64,000 nt of DNA from Bacteroidota bacterium (GTDB lineage: Bacteria > Bacteroidota > Bacteroidia > UBA7662 > CANHCV01), in assembly GCA_947501265.1 (NCBI GenBank), contig CANMVY010000004.1, positions 152,933-216,932 of the forward strand. The letters are read 5' to 3'. Under the pieces are notes generated by a model. The model worked only from the letters and a program-made list of their open reading frames with translations, was not told the origin of the DNA and searched no databases. The translations under genes were made by a program, and so were the position numbers. Shown here piece after piece: positions 17,887-27,877 of the stretch (the stretch's first letter is position 1; every line of letters starts with the position of its first letter).

Positions 17887-19116
17887 TTAAAGAAGTTGAT
17901 CCAATGCGATTTCAAATCCGGTAGCCGAAAGATTGGTTTTGGATGAATTTTTCTGATGCATTTCACCGAGCGCTTTCTCCATGATGGCTGTAACGTCACC
18001 AAAAATAGCTTCGTCGGTCAATTCTGCAGAACCGCTCATGAGGTAAGCAAATGTTCGTGCCATGCCGCAATTCGCCACAAAATCGGGAATCACGCTGATG
18101 CGAGCGTCGGCACTCTGAGCGATGGGGCCAAAGAATATTTCAGCATCGGCAAAAGGCACATTGGCCCCGCAAGAAACCGTCTTCAATCCCGCTGCGATGA
18201 GGCGGCCGATTTGGTCTTGAGTAACCAAACGAGAAGCGGCGGCTGGAACGAAAATGTCGGCAGAAACGTCCCATACCCTCTTCTGCATTTCTTCCGAAGA
18301 AATCATGTTCGGTGCATTCAAGGCATTTCCATTTCGGGAAATAAACATCTCCGCAACCTCGTTCAAACCGTATCCCTGTCCGTCGTGAATCAATCCTCCA
18401 TTGCGGTCGATCACCGCTTTCATGCCGGCTCCATTTTGAGCTAAGAAAAACGCAGCGGCAGCCGCAACATTTCCCCAACCTTGCATGATGAAGGTCTTTC
18501 CCTCCAAGGTTTCACCCTGATTTTTATTGAAGATGCGAATGGATTCACTCACACCCCAACCGGTAATCATGTCGGCAACCGTGTATCCTTTTTCCAAAGA
18601 TGGAACGTAGTTGCCGTTCTTAACCACTTTGGAAACTCCAATTTGAAGGGCAGAAATCCGCTTTTGCTTGTCAGAATCGTCGGTTTTGTAATGGCCGTTC
18701 ACCACGCCTTCTTGCGGATGCAACAAGCCGTATTGAGAGGTAATGGGAATTACTTCGTGAATTTCATCGATGTTTAAATCGCCTCCGGTGCCGTAGTAAT
18801 TTTTCAATAGCGGCATCACGGCTTTGTACCAACGGTGAAGAACTCCTGCTTTTCGAGGATCGGCTGGATTGAAGTTGATGCCCGATTTGGCACCACCGAT
18901 CGCGGGACCACAAACCGAAAACTTCACTTCCATGGTTTTGGCTAACGATTCCACTTCCCGCTGATCCAATCCCACCCGCATGCGCGTACCGCCACCGGCA
19001 GCACCACCCCGAAGGGAATTGATCACCACCCATCCTTGGGCTTCGGTTTCAGAATCGTTCCATTCGAAAATGATTTCAGGCTTTTTGGCCTCGAATTGCT
19101 TCAACTTATCCAACAT
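17887..19116 (-). CDS. Glu/Leu/Phe/Val family dehydrogenase (probable glutamate dehydrogenase)
   Basis: A 409-residue NAD(P)-dependent amino acid dehydrogenase. The substrate-binding region shows RGGAAGGGTRMRVG and the catalytic-Lys motif GPAIGGAKSGINFNP; the Rossmann domain has MQGWGNVAAAAA. It interconverts an amino acid (glutamate is most likely) and its 2-oxo acid with ammonia. I place the start at the ATG at 19116 because an upstream in-frame TTG would lie inside the predicted promoter. A -7 box ends 15 bases before this ATG. It heads the operon gdh-metF-small ORF-ALDH-glyS. Whether the enzyme prefers glutamate or branched amino acids is not certain from sequence. Confidence 0.85.
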   Translation of the reverse strand: MLDKLKQFEAKKPEIIFEWNDSETEAQGWVVINSLRGGAAGGGTRMRVGLDQREVESLAKTMEVKFSVCGPAIGGAKSGINFNPADPRKAGVLHRWYKAVMPLLKNYYGTGGDLNIDEIHEVIPITSQYGLLHPQEGVVNGHYKTDDSDKQKRISALQIGVSKVVKNGNYVPSLEKGYTVADMITGWGVSESIRIFNKNQGETLEGKTFIMQGWGNVAAAAAFFLAQNGAGMKAVIDRNGGLIHDGQGYGLNEVAEMFISRNGNALNAPNMISSEEMQKRVWDVSADIFVPAAASRLVTQDQIGRLIAAGLKTVSCGANVPFADAEIFFGPIAQSADARISVIPDFVANCGMARTFAYLMSGSAELTDEAIFGDVTAIMEKALGEMHQKNSSKTNLSATGFEIALDQLL

Positions 19117-19131
19117 CGAAAAAAATTTTCG

Positions 19132-19139
19132 CAAAGGTA
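19132..19139 (-). promoter_or_regulatory. -7 promoter box of the gdh-metF operon
   Basis: Minus strand TACCTTTG. Expected transcription start is about 10 bases before the ATG at 19116. Confidence 0.6.
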
Positions 19140-19187
19140 CGGATAAATCAAGCGTTTTACCTGACTTTTTACCGGGAAATGGGTCGC

Positions 19188-20777
19188 TTAAAAATCGGAA
19201 ATAAAGTGGAATTTAGCGTTAGGAAAATCTTCCTGGGCCATCTGAATCGCATAAGCACTATCGGCCAAAAACACCGGACGCTGGTGCTTATCCAAGGCGA
19301 AAGAACGAAGTTTTTTCCGACGAAAATCCTCCAATTCTTTGGGATCTTCCAATTCCACCCAGCACGCTTTATAAATGTTGATGGGCTCCCATTTACACTT
19401 GGCGCCGTATTCGTGTTCCAAGCGGTGTTGAATGACTTCAAATTGAAGAGGACCCACGGTACCGATGATTTTGCGATTGGTCATTTGATGCACGAACAAC
19501 TGGGCCACGCCCTCGTCCATCAATTGGTCAATTCCCTTGGCCAGTTGTTTTTGTTTGAGCGGATCGGCATTCTCGATGTATCGGAAATTCTCGGGCGAGA
19601 ACGAAGGAATGCCCATGATGTTCATTTTTTCCCCTTCGGTGAGGGTATCCCCAATTCGGAAGTTTCCGGTATCGTGCAAACCCACAATATCGCCGGGATA
19701 AGCTTCGTCCACCGTGGACTTTTTAGAGGCCATGAATGCAGTTACCGACGAGAATTTCATCATGCGCTCTTGGCGCACGTGGAGGTAATTTTGGTTGCGG
19801 TGGAAGGTGCCCGAAACAATTTTCACGAAGGCAATGCGATCGCGGTGTTTCGGGTCGATGTTGGCGTGGATTTTAAAAACGAATCCGGTAAATTTATTTT
19901 CCGTTGGTTCCACCACCCGCAAATCGGTTTTTGCTGGCAAGGGCATGGGGGCAATTTCAATGAACGTTTCCAGCAATTCCTTCACCCCAAAGTTGTTCAC
20001 GGCAGAACCAAAGAAAACCGGACATACTTTCTGGGTGAGGTAATCTTCCCGCTTAAACTGCGGATAAACGGCAGAAACCATTTCCAAATCTTCCCGCAAG
20101 GAATCGGCAAAATCCGCCCCTACTTGCCGATCCAATTCCGGATCTTCCAAGTTTTGAATGGACGCCCATTCCTCCGAAACGGTGGTGGACGATGGGCGGA
20201 ATAATTTCAAATCTTTTTTGTAGATGGAGTACACCCCTTTGAAGTGGGGTCCCATCCCGATGGGCCAAGAAAGCGGGGTAACTTTCAATTTCAACCGCTG
20301 CTCTACTTCATCCAAAAGGTCAATGGCATCCTTCCCAAATCGATCTAATTTATTGATAAACACGATGATGGGAATGGAACGCATGGTGCACACTTCCACC
20401 AATCGAACGGTTTGTTCCTCCACCCCTTTCGCCACGTCGATGACCACGATCACCGAATCTACGGCCGTAAGGGTACGGTAGGTATCTTCGGCAAAATCTT
20501 TGTGGCCGGGGGTATCGAGGATGTTGACTTTGCAGCCCTGGTATTCAAAACCCATTACGGAGGTTGCCACCGAAATTCCACGCTGCTTTTCAATTTCCAT
20601 GAAATCGGAGGTGGTCGATTTTTTGATCTTGTTTGATTTTACAGCTCCTGCTTCCTGAATCGCCCCCCCAAATAGAAGTAATTTTTCGGTGAGGGTGGTT
20701 TTACCGGCATCGGGGTGGGAAATGATTCCAAAAGTTCTTCTACGGAAAATTTCAGACTGAAAATCGGGTGCGCTCAT
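19188..20777 (-). CDS. prfC: Peptide chain release factor 3
   Basis: A 529-residue translational GTPase that recycles RF1/RF2 after peptide release. G1 is SHPDAGKTTLTEKLLL, switch I region includes QRGISVATSVM, G3 is DTPGHKDF and G4 is NKLDR; the remaining domains match RF3 (FHRNQNYLHVR, GAKCKWEPI). I choose the ATG at 20777 (MSAPDFQSEIFRRRTFGIISHPDAG): the upstream frame from 20795 overlaps the promoter box. The box ends six bases before this ATG, so the mRNA should have almost no leader. Divergent from sbcD. Confidence 0.95.
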   Translation of the reverse strand: MSAPDFQSEIFRRRTFGIISHPDAGKTTLTEKLLLFGGAIQEAGAVKSNKIKKSTTSDFMEIEKQRGISVATSVMGFEYQGCKVNILDTPGHKDFAEDTYRTLTAVDSVIVVIDVAKGVEEQTVRLVEVCTMRSIPIIVFINKLDRFGKDAIDLLDEVEQRLKLKVTPLSWPIGMGPHFKGVYSIYKKDLKLFRPSSTTVSEEWASIQNLEDPELDRQVGADFADSLREDLEMVSAVYPQFKREDYLTQKVCPVFFGSAVNNFGVKELLETFIEIAPMPLPAKTDLRVVEPTENKFTGFVFKIHANIDPKHRDRIAFVKIVSGTFHRNQNYLHVRQERMMKFSSVTAFMASKKSTVDEAYPGDIVGLHDTGNFRIGDTLTEGEKMNIMGIPSFSPENFRYIENADPLKQKQLAKGIDQLMDEGVAQLFVHQMTNRKIIGTVGPLQFEVIQHRLEHEYGAKCKWEPINIYKACWVELEDPKELEDFRRKKLRSFALDKHQRPVFLADSAYAIQMAQEDFPNAKFHFISDF

Positions 20778-20783
20778 ACGCTG

Positions 20784-20791
20784 CAAAGGTA
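20784..20791 (-). promoter_or_regulatory. -7 promoter box of prfC
   Basis: Minus strand TACCTTTG, six bases before the prfC start codon. Confidence 0.6.
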
Positions 20792-20854
20792 CCAAATTTT
20801 AAAAAAACTTTTTGTGCCGAAAGATGTCGCACTTTTTCATTTTCTTTGTCAAGC

Positions 20855-22078
20855 ATGATTCGACTATTACACACCGCCGATTGGCATTTGGGAAAACGAT
20901 TGAAACAGCAATCGTTATTGGAGGAACAGCAGTTGTTTTTGGACTGGCTGATTTCCTGTTGCTTGGAAAAAGAAATCGACTACCTCTTGATGGCCGGCGA
21001 TTTATTCGACGTGGCCAATCCGCCCCAAGACGCCGAGCAGATGTATTACTCGTTTTTAGCGCGATTGGGAAAAGAGACGAACACGAAAATCATCATTACC
21101 GGTGGAAATCACGATTCCATTGGGGCGGTGAACGGAATTCGTCCTTTGGCGGCCGCCTGGAACGTGGTTTTGGTAGGCGAACCTATTCCCGAGGATCCGT
21201 CCCAGGAATGTTTTCCGCTCACAAATCGAGAGGGCAACCTGGAAGCCGTTGTGGCCGCCACTCCGTTTTTGCGCGAGAAAGATTTCCGATTGCCCGAAGA
21301 GTTTGAAGGCGATATCGAGCAACGAATTTCCGAGGCCCATCGCATTCACTACCATCGATTGGCCGATCATTGCATCCAGCATTTCCCCTCCGTTTGCCAC
21401 GTGGCGATGGGCCATTTGTTCGCCGATAAATCCATTTCCAGCGATTCCGAACGTCAGGTAGGAACCATGCACGGACTTCCGCTGAACATCTTTCCTGATT
21501 CTTTTGCTTACGTTGCCTTGGGGCACATTCACAAGCCTCAATCGCCTCAAGAAAACCGAATGATTTATGCCGGCAGTCCGAACATGCTTTCGTTTTCCGA
21601 AACCGAATATGCGAAGCGGGTGGTCGTGGTTGAGGTATCTGCTTCGGAGGTTTCCCAGATCGAATCTGTTCCCATTCCGGTTTTTCGGAAGTTGTACGAT
21701 TGGACGGGCACCTTTGAAGAAATCCAAACAAAAATTGATCAATTCGAACCACCTCAAGGGCTCACTCCTTGGATCAAAATCAATGTTCGAGAAGAGAAAA
21801 TTCAGGGAAATGAATATGCGAATTTGTTGGAAATGATTCAAAAAGCGCAACAAGATTGGAATGGAAAAGCGTATGTTTTGGATCATTCTCTTCAGTTTAC
21901 TGGGAGTTCGAACGCAGGTGCACCCACAGTAAGTTCGGTTTCGGCTGATTCCATTTCTCCATCCACCATTTTTGCGGAAACACTTCGGCAAGAAGACTAT
22001 GAACATTGGGAAACTTTGAATCAACTGTTTCAAGGATTGGTGGATGAATTGCAACAATCGGAAGGAGGCGAGGCATGA
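20855..22078 (+). CDS. sbcD: Exonuclease subunit SbcD
   Basis: A 407-residue Mre11-type nuclease of the SbcCD complex that trims hairpins and blocked DNA ends. Phosphoesterase motifs in order: HTADWHLGK (metal ligands), MAGDLFD, GGNHDS and, further on, VAMGHLF and ALGHIHKPQ. I start at 20855, where the homologous N-terminus MIRLLHTADWH begins; a longer frame from 20768 would run back into the prfC promoter. The sequence TTTCTTTG six bases upstream is a near match to a -7 box. Its stop overlaps sbcC by four bases. Confidence 0.95.
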   Translation: MIRLLHTADWHLGKRLKQQSLLEEQQLFLDWLISCCLEKEIDYLLMAGDLFDVANPPQDAEQMYYSFLARLGKETNTKIIITGGNHDSIGAVNGIRPLAAAWNVVLVGEPIPEDPSQECFPLTNREGNLEAVVAATPFLREKDFRLPEEFEGDIEQRISEAHRIHYHRLADHCIQHFPSVCHVAMGHLFADKSISSDSERQVGTMHGLPLNIFPDSFAYVALGHIHKPQSPQENRMIYAGSPNMLSFSETEYAKRVVVVEVSASEVSQIESVPIPVFRKLYDWTGTFEEIQTKIDQFEPPQGLTPWIKINVREEKIQGNEYANLLEMIQKAQQDWNGKAYVLDHSLQFTGSSNAGAPTVSSVSADSISPSTIFAETLRQEDYEHWETLNQLFQGLVDELQQSEGGEA

Positions 22079-25000
22079 AAATCATTTCACTAAAACTAAA
22101 AAACATTCAATCCATTGCCGAAGAGACCGAGATAAAATTCAACCAAGCTCCCTTTTCGGAAGAAAGCATTTTCTTGATTTGCGGACCAACGGGATCAGGA
22201 AAATCGACCCTTTTGGATGCGATTAATTTGGCCTTGTTCAAAGAAACTCCGAGAACCGGAGGAAAGATTTCAGCCCCAGGCATTAACGAACAGGGAATGG
22301 TGATTACGCGAGGAGCCATTTCAGCCCTGGCAGAAGTCATCTACGAAATGGACTCAAATCATCGATTCAAATCTACTTTTTCTGCCGAACGAACGCCACG
22401 ATCTCAGGGATTTAATCCGAATCATCTCAAAATGACCTTGATGAAATGGAGCGGTGGAAATTGGGAATTGGTTACCGAAAAGGAAAAAGAAGTTATCGCT
22501 GAAAACACCGCCAACATCGGCTTGGATGCCAGCCAATTTCGAATGGCGGTGATGTTGGCCCAAGGCGATTTCGCAAAATTGTTGAAAGCGGCTGCATCGG
22601 AACGAGCTTATCTGCTCGAGAAAATCACAGGAAAATCCTTGTTTAGAAAAATTGGTCGCAAAATTTTTGAACGATTTTCCTCCAAAAAACAAGAAATTAC
22701 CCTGGCAGAAGCTGCCATGGGAGGAATTGAAATTCTTTCCGAAGAAGAACGAAACCAATTAACTGAATCCTTGAACATTAAAGTTCAAGAAGTTCAACAA
22801 CGCAACCAAGAAATTCAACAACGAAAAAATGCCCTTCAATGGTGGTTGAACCAAACTGAAATTGACCGAAAAACGGAACGGAAAATCCAATTACAGGAAC
22901 AAAAAAATCAAATTCATGCTCAATTCAGCACGGTTGAAAACGATTTCCAAAAGCATGAATTGGCCCAAATCCATGTTCCTCAACTTCAACAACGGAAGTC
23001 CTTCCAAGAAAAAATGCTGTTCATTCAAAATCAAATCATCGTTTTAAATCAACAGAAATCCGAGAATACCAGTCAACTGAATCAGTTAAAATCAACCATC
23101 AACGGACAAAAAAACGATTTTTTATGCCAAGAGAATTGGTGGGAGGAGCTCCAAGAGAAAGGACAACAGGCCAAAGTAGAAAAGGAAAAAATTACCTTGG
23201 AAACGGTTCAGAAAAAATCAGCCCAAGAACAGGTTAACACGCTACTGAACCGTTGGAATTGGTCTCATGAAACGCCAAAAACGACTTGGCAGACTTGGAA
23301 ACAGGAAACCGAACAGATTTTTGACCAACAACGAATTCAACGAGATGAGATTGAACAGGAGGTAGAAAACATCCAACAGAAAATTCAACAAGCGGAACGT
23401 TGGAAGGAAAACGAAAATTATCTTCAAGAGAAATCCAAGGCCTTGGAAGTCCAAAAACAAGATTTGAACTCTTGGACACAGAAAGAAAAGGAAATCCTCC
23501 TGAAAATCGAGCCCCTCAACCTTCAACATTCCGAGTTAAATCGAGTTTGTTCGGCCTTGGAATTGGAAGTGGACGGACTCCAAAAATTAGCGGATGCGTC
23601 TCAGATACGAGCCACCTTGGAAAAGGGTCTGCCCTGCGTCGTTTGCGGATCGACCGAACATCCTTTTGCTCACCTCGCTTTTGATGACACCTTAAAAATT
23701 AAGAAAAAAGAGCTCGATGAGATCCGCGATAAAATCCAGAAATCATCGGATGACCTTCGTTTGTTGGATCAACAAAAAATAGAGTTTCAAGAAAAAAAGG
23801 CGACATCTTCGGCGTTGATCGCCACGTTCCAATCTCAATTTTCGGAAATTGAAACAAGTTTGGCAGATCTGCGCTCTTCCGACTTTAATTCGGCCGAAGA
23901 AGCCTTGTTTGCACACCGATCTCGATGGGCCGAATTGCAAGATGCCCGCAACCGAGCCGAACAGTGGAAACAACTGGAGCGGGCTGAACCGTATTTTCTT
24001 CAAATTGAAAATCTGCAACAATCCATCAAATTGGGTTCTGATCGCTATTTCCAACATTATCCGGAACGTTTTTTAGAACAAGTCGACCCTTGGCTCGCCT
24101 TTGCTAACGAAAAGTTAGGAAGTTTGAGAAATGGCGAACAGCAACTTTCGGGAATGGAAGCCGACAAAAGTCGCCTTCAACAAGAACTGAAGAATTGCGA
24201 AGAACAATTGATTTCTGCCATTCAATCGACACCCTTCCAAAACCTAACCGAGTTGGAAAAGGCTTTAGCACCCGAAGAAATGGTTCGTCATTGGAGGGAG
24301 TGGAAATCGCAAATCGAGCAACTCCAAGGCCTGCTTCAAGAACTGGAGGTTGAAATCAACCAACGAAAACAGCAGCAGGCCGCTCAACCGATTCCAACCC
24401 AATCAGAACAGGAGATAAAATCTGAACTTCAAGGGTTGGAGGAACAACAACAGCAGGCGCTCATTGCTCAAGGAACGTTGGAAGAAAAAATTAGCCAAGA
24501 CCTTCACAACCGAAATCAAACCGGAGCCATGTTGGAACAAATCCAAGCCATGAAAACCGAATTTCAGCATTGGAATGTCCTTCAAACCGCTTTCGGCGAT
24601 GCCACCGGCGATCGTTTCTCCAAAATTGCGCAACAATATACCCTCGATTTATTGATCCAAATTGCCAATAAAAAGTTGAGCGAATTCAAAGCGAGATACA
24701 TCCTTCAGCAGGAAAAACATCCGAAAGGAGACAGCCACTTGGTGGTGGTCGACCAATATTTGGGCAATCAAATTCGAAGTGTTGACACCCTTTCTGGAGG
24801 GGAAATGTTCCTCACTTCGTTGGCACTGGCCATGGCATTGAGCGAATTTGCATCTCAAAATGCCCAATTGAATACCCTCTTCATCGATGAAGGATTTGGA
24901 ACTTTGGATCCCGATTCTTTGAATGCGGCCATGGAAGCCATCGACACCATTCGACATCAATCGAAAAAAATGATTGGTCTCATTTCCCACGTTCAGGAAT

Positions 25001-25086
25001 TGCGAGAACGCATCCATTGCCAGATTGAAGTTAAACCCAAAGGGAACGGACAATCTGCCATAGAAATTCGCACTCAAAGCACGTAA
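22075..25086 (+). CDS. sbcC: Exonuclease subunit SbcC (Rad50-like ATPase)
   Basis: A 1,003-residue SMC-like ATPase. Walker A GPTGSGKSTLLDAI near residue 40, long Gln/Glu/Lys-rich coiled coils (about residues 190-850), a central zinc hook CVVCGSTEHPFA (~520-531) for dimerisation, then the C-terminal ABC signature LSGGEMFLTSLALAMAL and Walker B LFIDEGFGTLDPDS. Works with SbcD to cut DNA ends and hairpins in an ATP-dependent way. It overlaps sbcD by ATGA. Length fits SbcC (about 1,000-1,050). Confidence 0.96.
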   Translation: MKIISLKLKNIQSIAEETEIKFNQAPFSEESIFLICGPTGSGKSTLLDAINLALFKETPRTGGKISAPGINEQGMVITRGAISALAEVIYEMDSNHRFKSTFSAERTPRSQGFNPNHLKMTLMKWSGGNWELVTEKEKEVIAENTANIGLDASQFRMAVMLAQGDFAKLLKAAASERAYLLEKITGKSLFRKIGRKIFERFSSKKQEITLAEAAMGGIEILSEEERNQLTESLNIKVQEVQQRNQEIQQRKNALQWWLNQTEIDRKTERKIQLQEQKNQIHAQFSTVENDFQKHELAQIHVPQLQQRKSFQEKMLFIQNQIIVLNQQKSENTSQLNQLKSTINGQKNDFLCQENWWEELQEKGQQAKVEKEKITLETVQKKSAQEQVNTLLNRWNWSHETPKTTWQTWKQETEQIFDQQRIQRDEIEQEVENIQQKIQQAERWKENENYLQEKSKALEVQKQDLNSWTQKEKEILLKIEPLNLQHSELNRVCSALELEVDGLQKLADASQIRATLEKGLPCVVCGSTEHPFAHLAFDDTLKIKKKELDEIRDKIQKSSDDLRLLDQQKIEFQEKKATSSALIATFQSQFSEIETSLADLRSSDFNSAEEALFAHRSRWAELQDARNRAEQWKQLERAEPYFLQIENLQQSIKLGSDRYFQHYPERFLEQVDPWLAFANEKLGSLRNGEQQLSGMEADKSRLQQELKNCEEQLISAIQSTPFQNLTELEKALAPEEMVRHWREWKSQIEQLQGLLQELEVEINQRKQQQAAQPIPTQSEQEIKSELQGLEEQQQQALIAQGTLEEKISQDLHNRNQTGAMLEQIQAMKTEFQHWNVLQTAFGDATGDRFSKIAQQYTLDLLIQIANKKLSEFKARYILQQEKHPKGDSHLVVVDQYLGNQIRSVDTLSGGEMFLTSLALAMALSEFASQNAQLNTLFIDEGFGTLDPDSLNAAMEAIDTIRHQSKKMIGLISHVQELRERIHCQIEVKPKGNGQSAIEIRTQST

Positions 25087-25102
25087 TTGAGGCATTTTTC
25101 GT

Positions 25103-25110
25103 TACTTTTG
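25103..25110 (+). promoter_or_regulatory. -7 promoter box of porZ
   Basis: TACTTTTG matches TAnnTTTG and ends five bases before the ATG at 25116, predicting a leaderless or near-leaderless mRNA. Confidence 0.5.
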
Positions 25111-25115
25111 TTGAG

Positions 25116-27392
25116 ATGCTAAAAATCGTATTCGGAATCATCGCCCTCCTTTTTGCCTTGGAAGGTTGGAGTCAGGACTTGCCCATGGGAGGTTGGAGAA
25201 CGCATTTGCCGTTCGCCCAGGCCCAATGTTTGGAACCGGTAGGAACCAAAATCTTCGTTGGCACCAAAGGTGGATTATTTTCCTACGATTCCACCGATAA
25301 CGATTTGGAAATTTTCACCTCGGTTAACGGTTTGAGTGATCAAGATATTCGGTCGATCTCCTACAATACCGATCAGCAAACGTTGGTTATTGGTTATGCT
25401 TCTGGAAACATCGATTTGCTGAAAAACGGGACTGTAAAAAACATCAATGCCATTGTCAGCAAAAATATTCCTGTCAATAAATCCATCAATCACATTTTGC
25501 AAAAAGGTAACCGCGCCTATTTGGCCACAGGTTTCGGAATTGTGGAGGTGGATTTGATTTTGGGAGAAATAAAAAATACGTATTTGATCGGATCTGGGTC
25601 CAAATACGTGGGCTGTTATCAATTAGCCTCTGATGGAACCCGAATTTTAGCGGCCACCGACTCGGGCATTTTCAGAGCCAGTTGGGCCGCACCCAACCTT
25701 TCCGATTTTCAGTATTGGTCGCTCGATCCACAATGGGGAAAGAAACGGGCAAAGCACTTGGTCCATCAACAAGGAATTCTGTTCGCTGCATCCAACGATT
25801 CGCTATTCTCCAATGCCGCTGGCGCCTTTGCCCTCATTTACCAAACGCCCAATGAAATTCGAAAAGTTCGGGCAGATCGAGGTAAACTGCAAGTTTCCAT
25901 CTTCTACCGAATTTTGGAATTGAATCTTCAAGGTCAACTCCTCTTTCAAACCGGAATCGATCCCCAAGTTCAAGATGTAAAAGACGGCATCATCGATGCA
26001 AATCAACATTGTTGGCTGGCCGATAACGCCGTGGGTTTGGGATATTACCATGAGTATTACATGCTTCGATTCCTACCCAACGGCCCCAATTCGGTGGAAA
26101 CATTCGATTTATTTTCCGAAAGCCAAAACACCTACGGAGTGTCGGGTGGTGTAACCAAGAGTTTCGGCAATTTATATCTAAAAGGAGGAATTTACCGATT
26201 CGATGGGCAGAAATGGAAAAATTTCAATACCACAAACCTTTCGCTTGTTTCCGATACGCGCGATTTCACTTCGGTGAAGAAACAACCCAAAACCAACAAA
26301 TGGTACGTTTCAACTTGGACCCGCGGTTTATTGGAGTTTGATGGAGATTCATTGATTCGGCAATACCAAGATACTGGAACGGCGTTGGTTCGACAGAAAA
26401 ATTCCAATTTAGGCAATCCTGGAGGAGATTTCATTCGAATAGGATTCATGGATTTCGACAAATCAGGGAATTTGTGGATGACCAATTACGAAGTTCCTTC
26501 TCCACTTGTGGTAAAACGAACCGATGGAACATGGAACAGTTATCCATTGCCTTCGGGTTTAACCAAAGCCGTTTATTTTTTAATGGATGATTTCGACCAA
26601 AAATGGGTGGTGGTTCCCGGATTGGGGATTGCGGTTTTCAATGCCACCACCACTCAATCTAAACTGCTCACATCGGCAGCCGGAATCGGCAACATTCACA
26701 ACGCCACCATTCAATGCATCACCAAAGATTTGGACGGTGTGGTTTGGATCGGAACGCCTGAAGGGCCAACCGCTTTTTACAATCCGGGAGGAGTCTTTTC
26801 CAATAATGAAGTGAATGCCCAGCGCGTAAAAATTGCAAAAAACCAATTTGACAACTTTGTCGATTATTTATTGGAAGATCAAAGCATCAACGACATTGGC
26901 ATCGATGGGGCGAACAGGAAATGGTTTGCCACCAACAACGGAGTTTGGTTGATGAGCTCCGATTGCCAAACCCAAATTCATCATTTCACCAAAGAAAATA
27001 GTCCGCTATTATCCAACAACGTTTTAACTGTTTCTATCGATGGAAAAACCGGGGAAGTATTTTTCGGAACGGAAACAGGGTTATGCTCTTTTCGGGGCGA
27101 TGCCACGGTGGGCGCAACATCAGGAAGTAGTTCAGTGAAAGTTTTTCCCAATCCTGCACGACCAGAATTAGATGGTCCCATCAGCGTTCAAGGATTGGTT
27201 GCGAACGCATGGATTAAATTTGTTGATGCCGCCGGAAATTTGGTGTATCAAACCAAAGCCAACGGCGGTACGGTAACCTGGAACGGAAATGATTTGCAAG
27301 GAAATCGGGTAGCAACCGGAACCTACTTCATTCTTGCCTCCGATGATTTCGGTAGCGAACGTCAGGTAGGAAAAGTGTATTTGGTGCGTTAA
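25116..27392 (+). CDS. porZ: PorZ-like type IX secretion system protein
   Basis: A 758-residue secreted protein: signal peptide (residues ~1-19, ending near WSQ), immediately followed by LPMGGWRTHLPF, the typical PorZ start. Residues ~30-660 form beta-propeller repeats of the two-component-regulator type (GGLFSYD, FTSVNGLSDQDIRSI, GVVWIGTPEG, KWFATNNGVWLM). Residues ~675-758 are an immunoglobulin-like C-terminal domain (VFPNPARPELDGPI to YLVR) resembling a T9SS sorting domain. In Porphyromonas, PorZ belongs to the PorU-V-Q-Z attachment complex on the outer membrane and delivers A-LPS for cargo anchoring. The length matches that protein (about 776). Its stop shares TTAA with convergent folA. 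Confidence 0.82.
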   Translation: MLKIVFGIIALLFALEGWSQDLPMGGWRTHLPFAQAQCLEPVGTKIFVGTKGGLFSYDSTDNDLEIFTSVNGLSDQDIRSISYNTDQQTLVIGYASGNIDLLKNGTVKNINAIVSKNIPVNKSINHILQKGNRAYLATGFGIVEVDLILGEIKNTYLIGSGSKYVGCYQLASDGTRILAATDSGIFRASWAAPNLSDFQYWSLDPQWGKKRAKHLVHQQGILFAASNDSLFSNAAGAFALIYQTPNEIRKVRADRGKLQVSIFYRILELNLQGQLLFQTGIDPQVQDVKDGIIDANQHCWLADNAVGLGYYHEYYMLRFLPNGPNSVETFDLFSESQNTYGVSGGVTKSFGNLYLKGGIYRFDGQKWKNFNTTNLSLVSDTRDFTSVKKQPKTNKWYVSTWTRGLLEFDGDSLIRQYQDTGTALVRQKNSNLGNPGGDFIRIGFMDFDKSGNLWMTNYEVPSPLVVKRTDGTWNSYPLPSGLTKAVYFLMDDFDQKWVVVPGLGIAVFNATTTQSKLLTSAAGIGNIHNATIQCITKDLDGVVWIGTPEGPTAFYNPGGVFSNNEVNAQRVKIAKNQFDNFVDYLLEDQSINDIGIDGANRKWFATNNGVWLMSSDCQTQIHHFTKENSPLLSNNVLTVSIDGKTGEVFFGTETGLCSFRGDATVGATSGSSSVKVFPNPARPELDGPISVQGLVANAWIKFVDAAGNLVYQTKANGGTVTWNGNDLQGNRVATGTYFILASDDFGSERQVGKVYLVR

Positions 27393-27877
27393 AAACGTCG
27401 TTCGTACCGTTCAAAGGTATAATCGAAGGCATGCCGCTCATCCTTGGTTTGAAATTCAGAAGAAACTAAATTCCACTCATCTTCGGAAATGGACGGAAAA
27501 AATGCATCGGCCTCAAACGTGGCGTGAACTTTGGTGCATTCGATGGCCGAACAAAAGGGAAGAAAGGTGCGGTAAATTTCGCCTCCACCGATGAGGAAGA
27601 TTTTTTCAGATTGCGCAATATCGAAAGCTTGTTCCAATGAAGAAACCACGGTTGCGCCTTCAATATGAATCTCTTGCCGACTCAGAATCAAATTCAAACG
27701 GTTGGGCAAAACCCGGCCGATGCTCTCAAAGGTTTTACGTCCCATTAAAATTGGGAAACCTGACGTAATAGCTTTGAAATGCTTTAGGTCGTTGGGCAGA
27801 TGCCACAACAACTGATTGTCTTTTCCAATGGCTCCGTTTTCATCGATGGCCACAACGGCAATAAGTTCAGTCATCAT
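27389..27877 (-). CDS. folA: Dihydrofolate reductase
   Basis: A 162-residue DHFR that reduces dihydrofolate with NADPH. Motifs: [22 protein letters not shown] (flexible loop and catalytic acidic residue), [12 protein letters not shown] (NADPH), and [13 protein letters not shown] (glycine motif). The second Met (27874) is also a possible start. The start overlaps the thyA stop by four bases, forming the classic thyA-folA pair in which DHFR regenerates the folate that thymidylate synthase oxidises. Confidence 0.96.
   Translation of the reverse strand: MMTELIAVVAIDENGAIGKDNQLLWHLPNDLKHFKAITSGFPILMGRKTFESIGRVLPNRLNLILSRQEIHIEGATVVSSLEQAFDIAQSEKIFLIGGGEIYRTFLPFCSAIECTKVHATFEADAFFPSISEDEWNLVSSEFQTKDERHAFDYTFERYERRF

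Noticed and set aside
21056..22057. 333-codon minus-strand frame
   Set aside because: Lies wholly antisense to sbcD, whose motifs are unmistakable.
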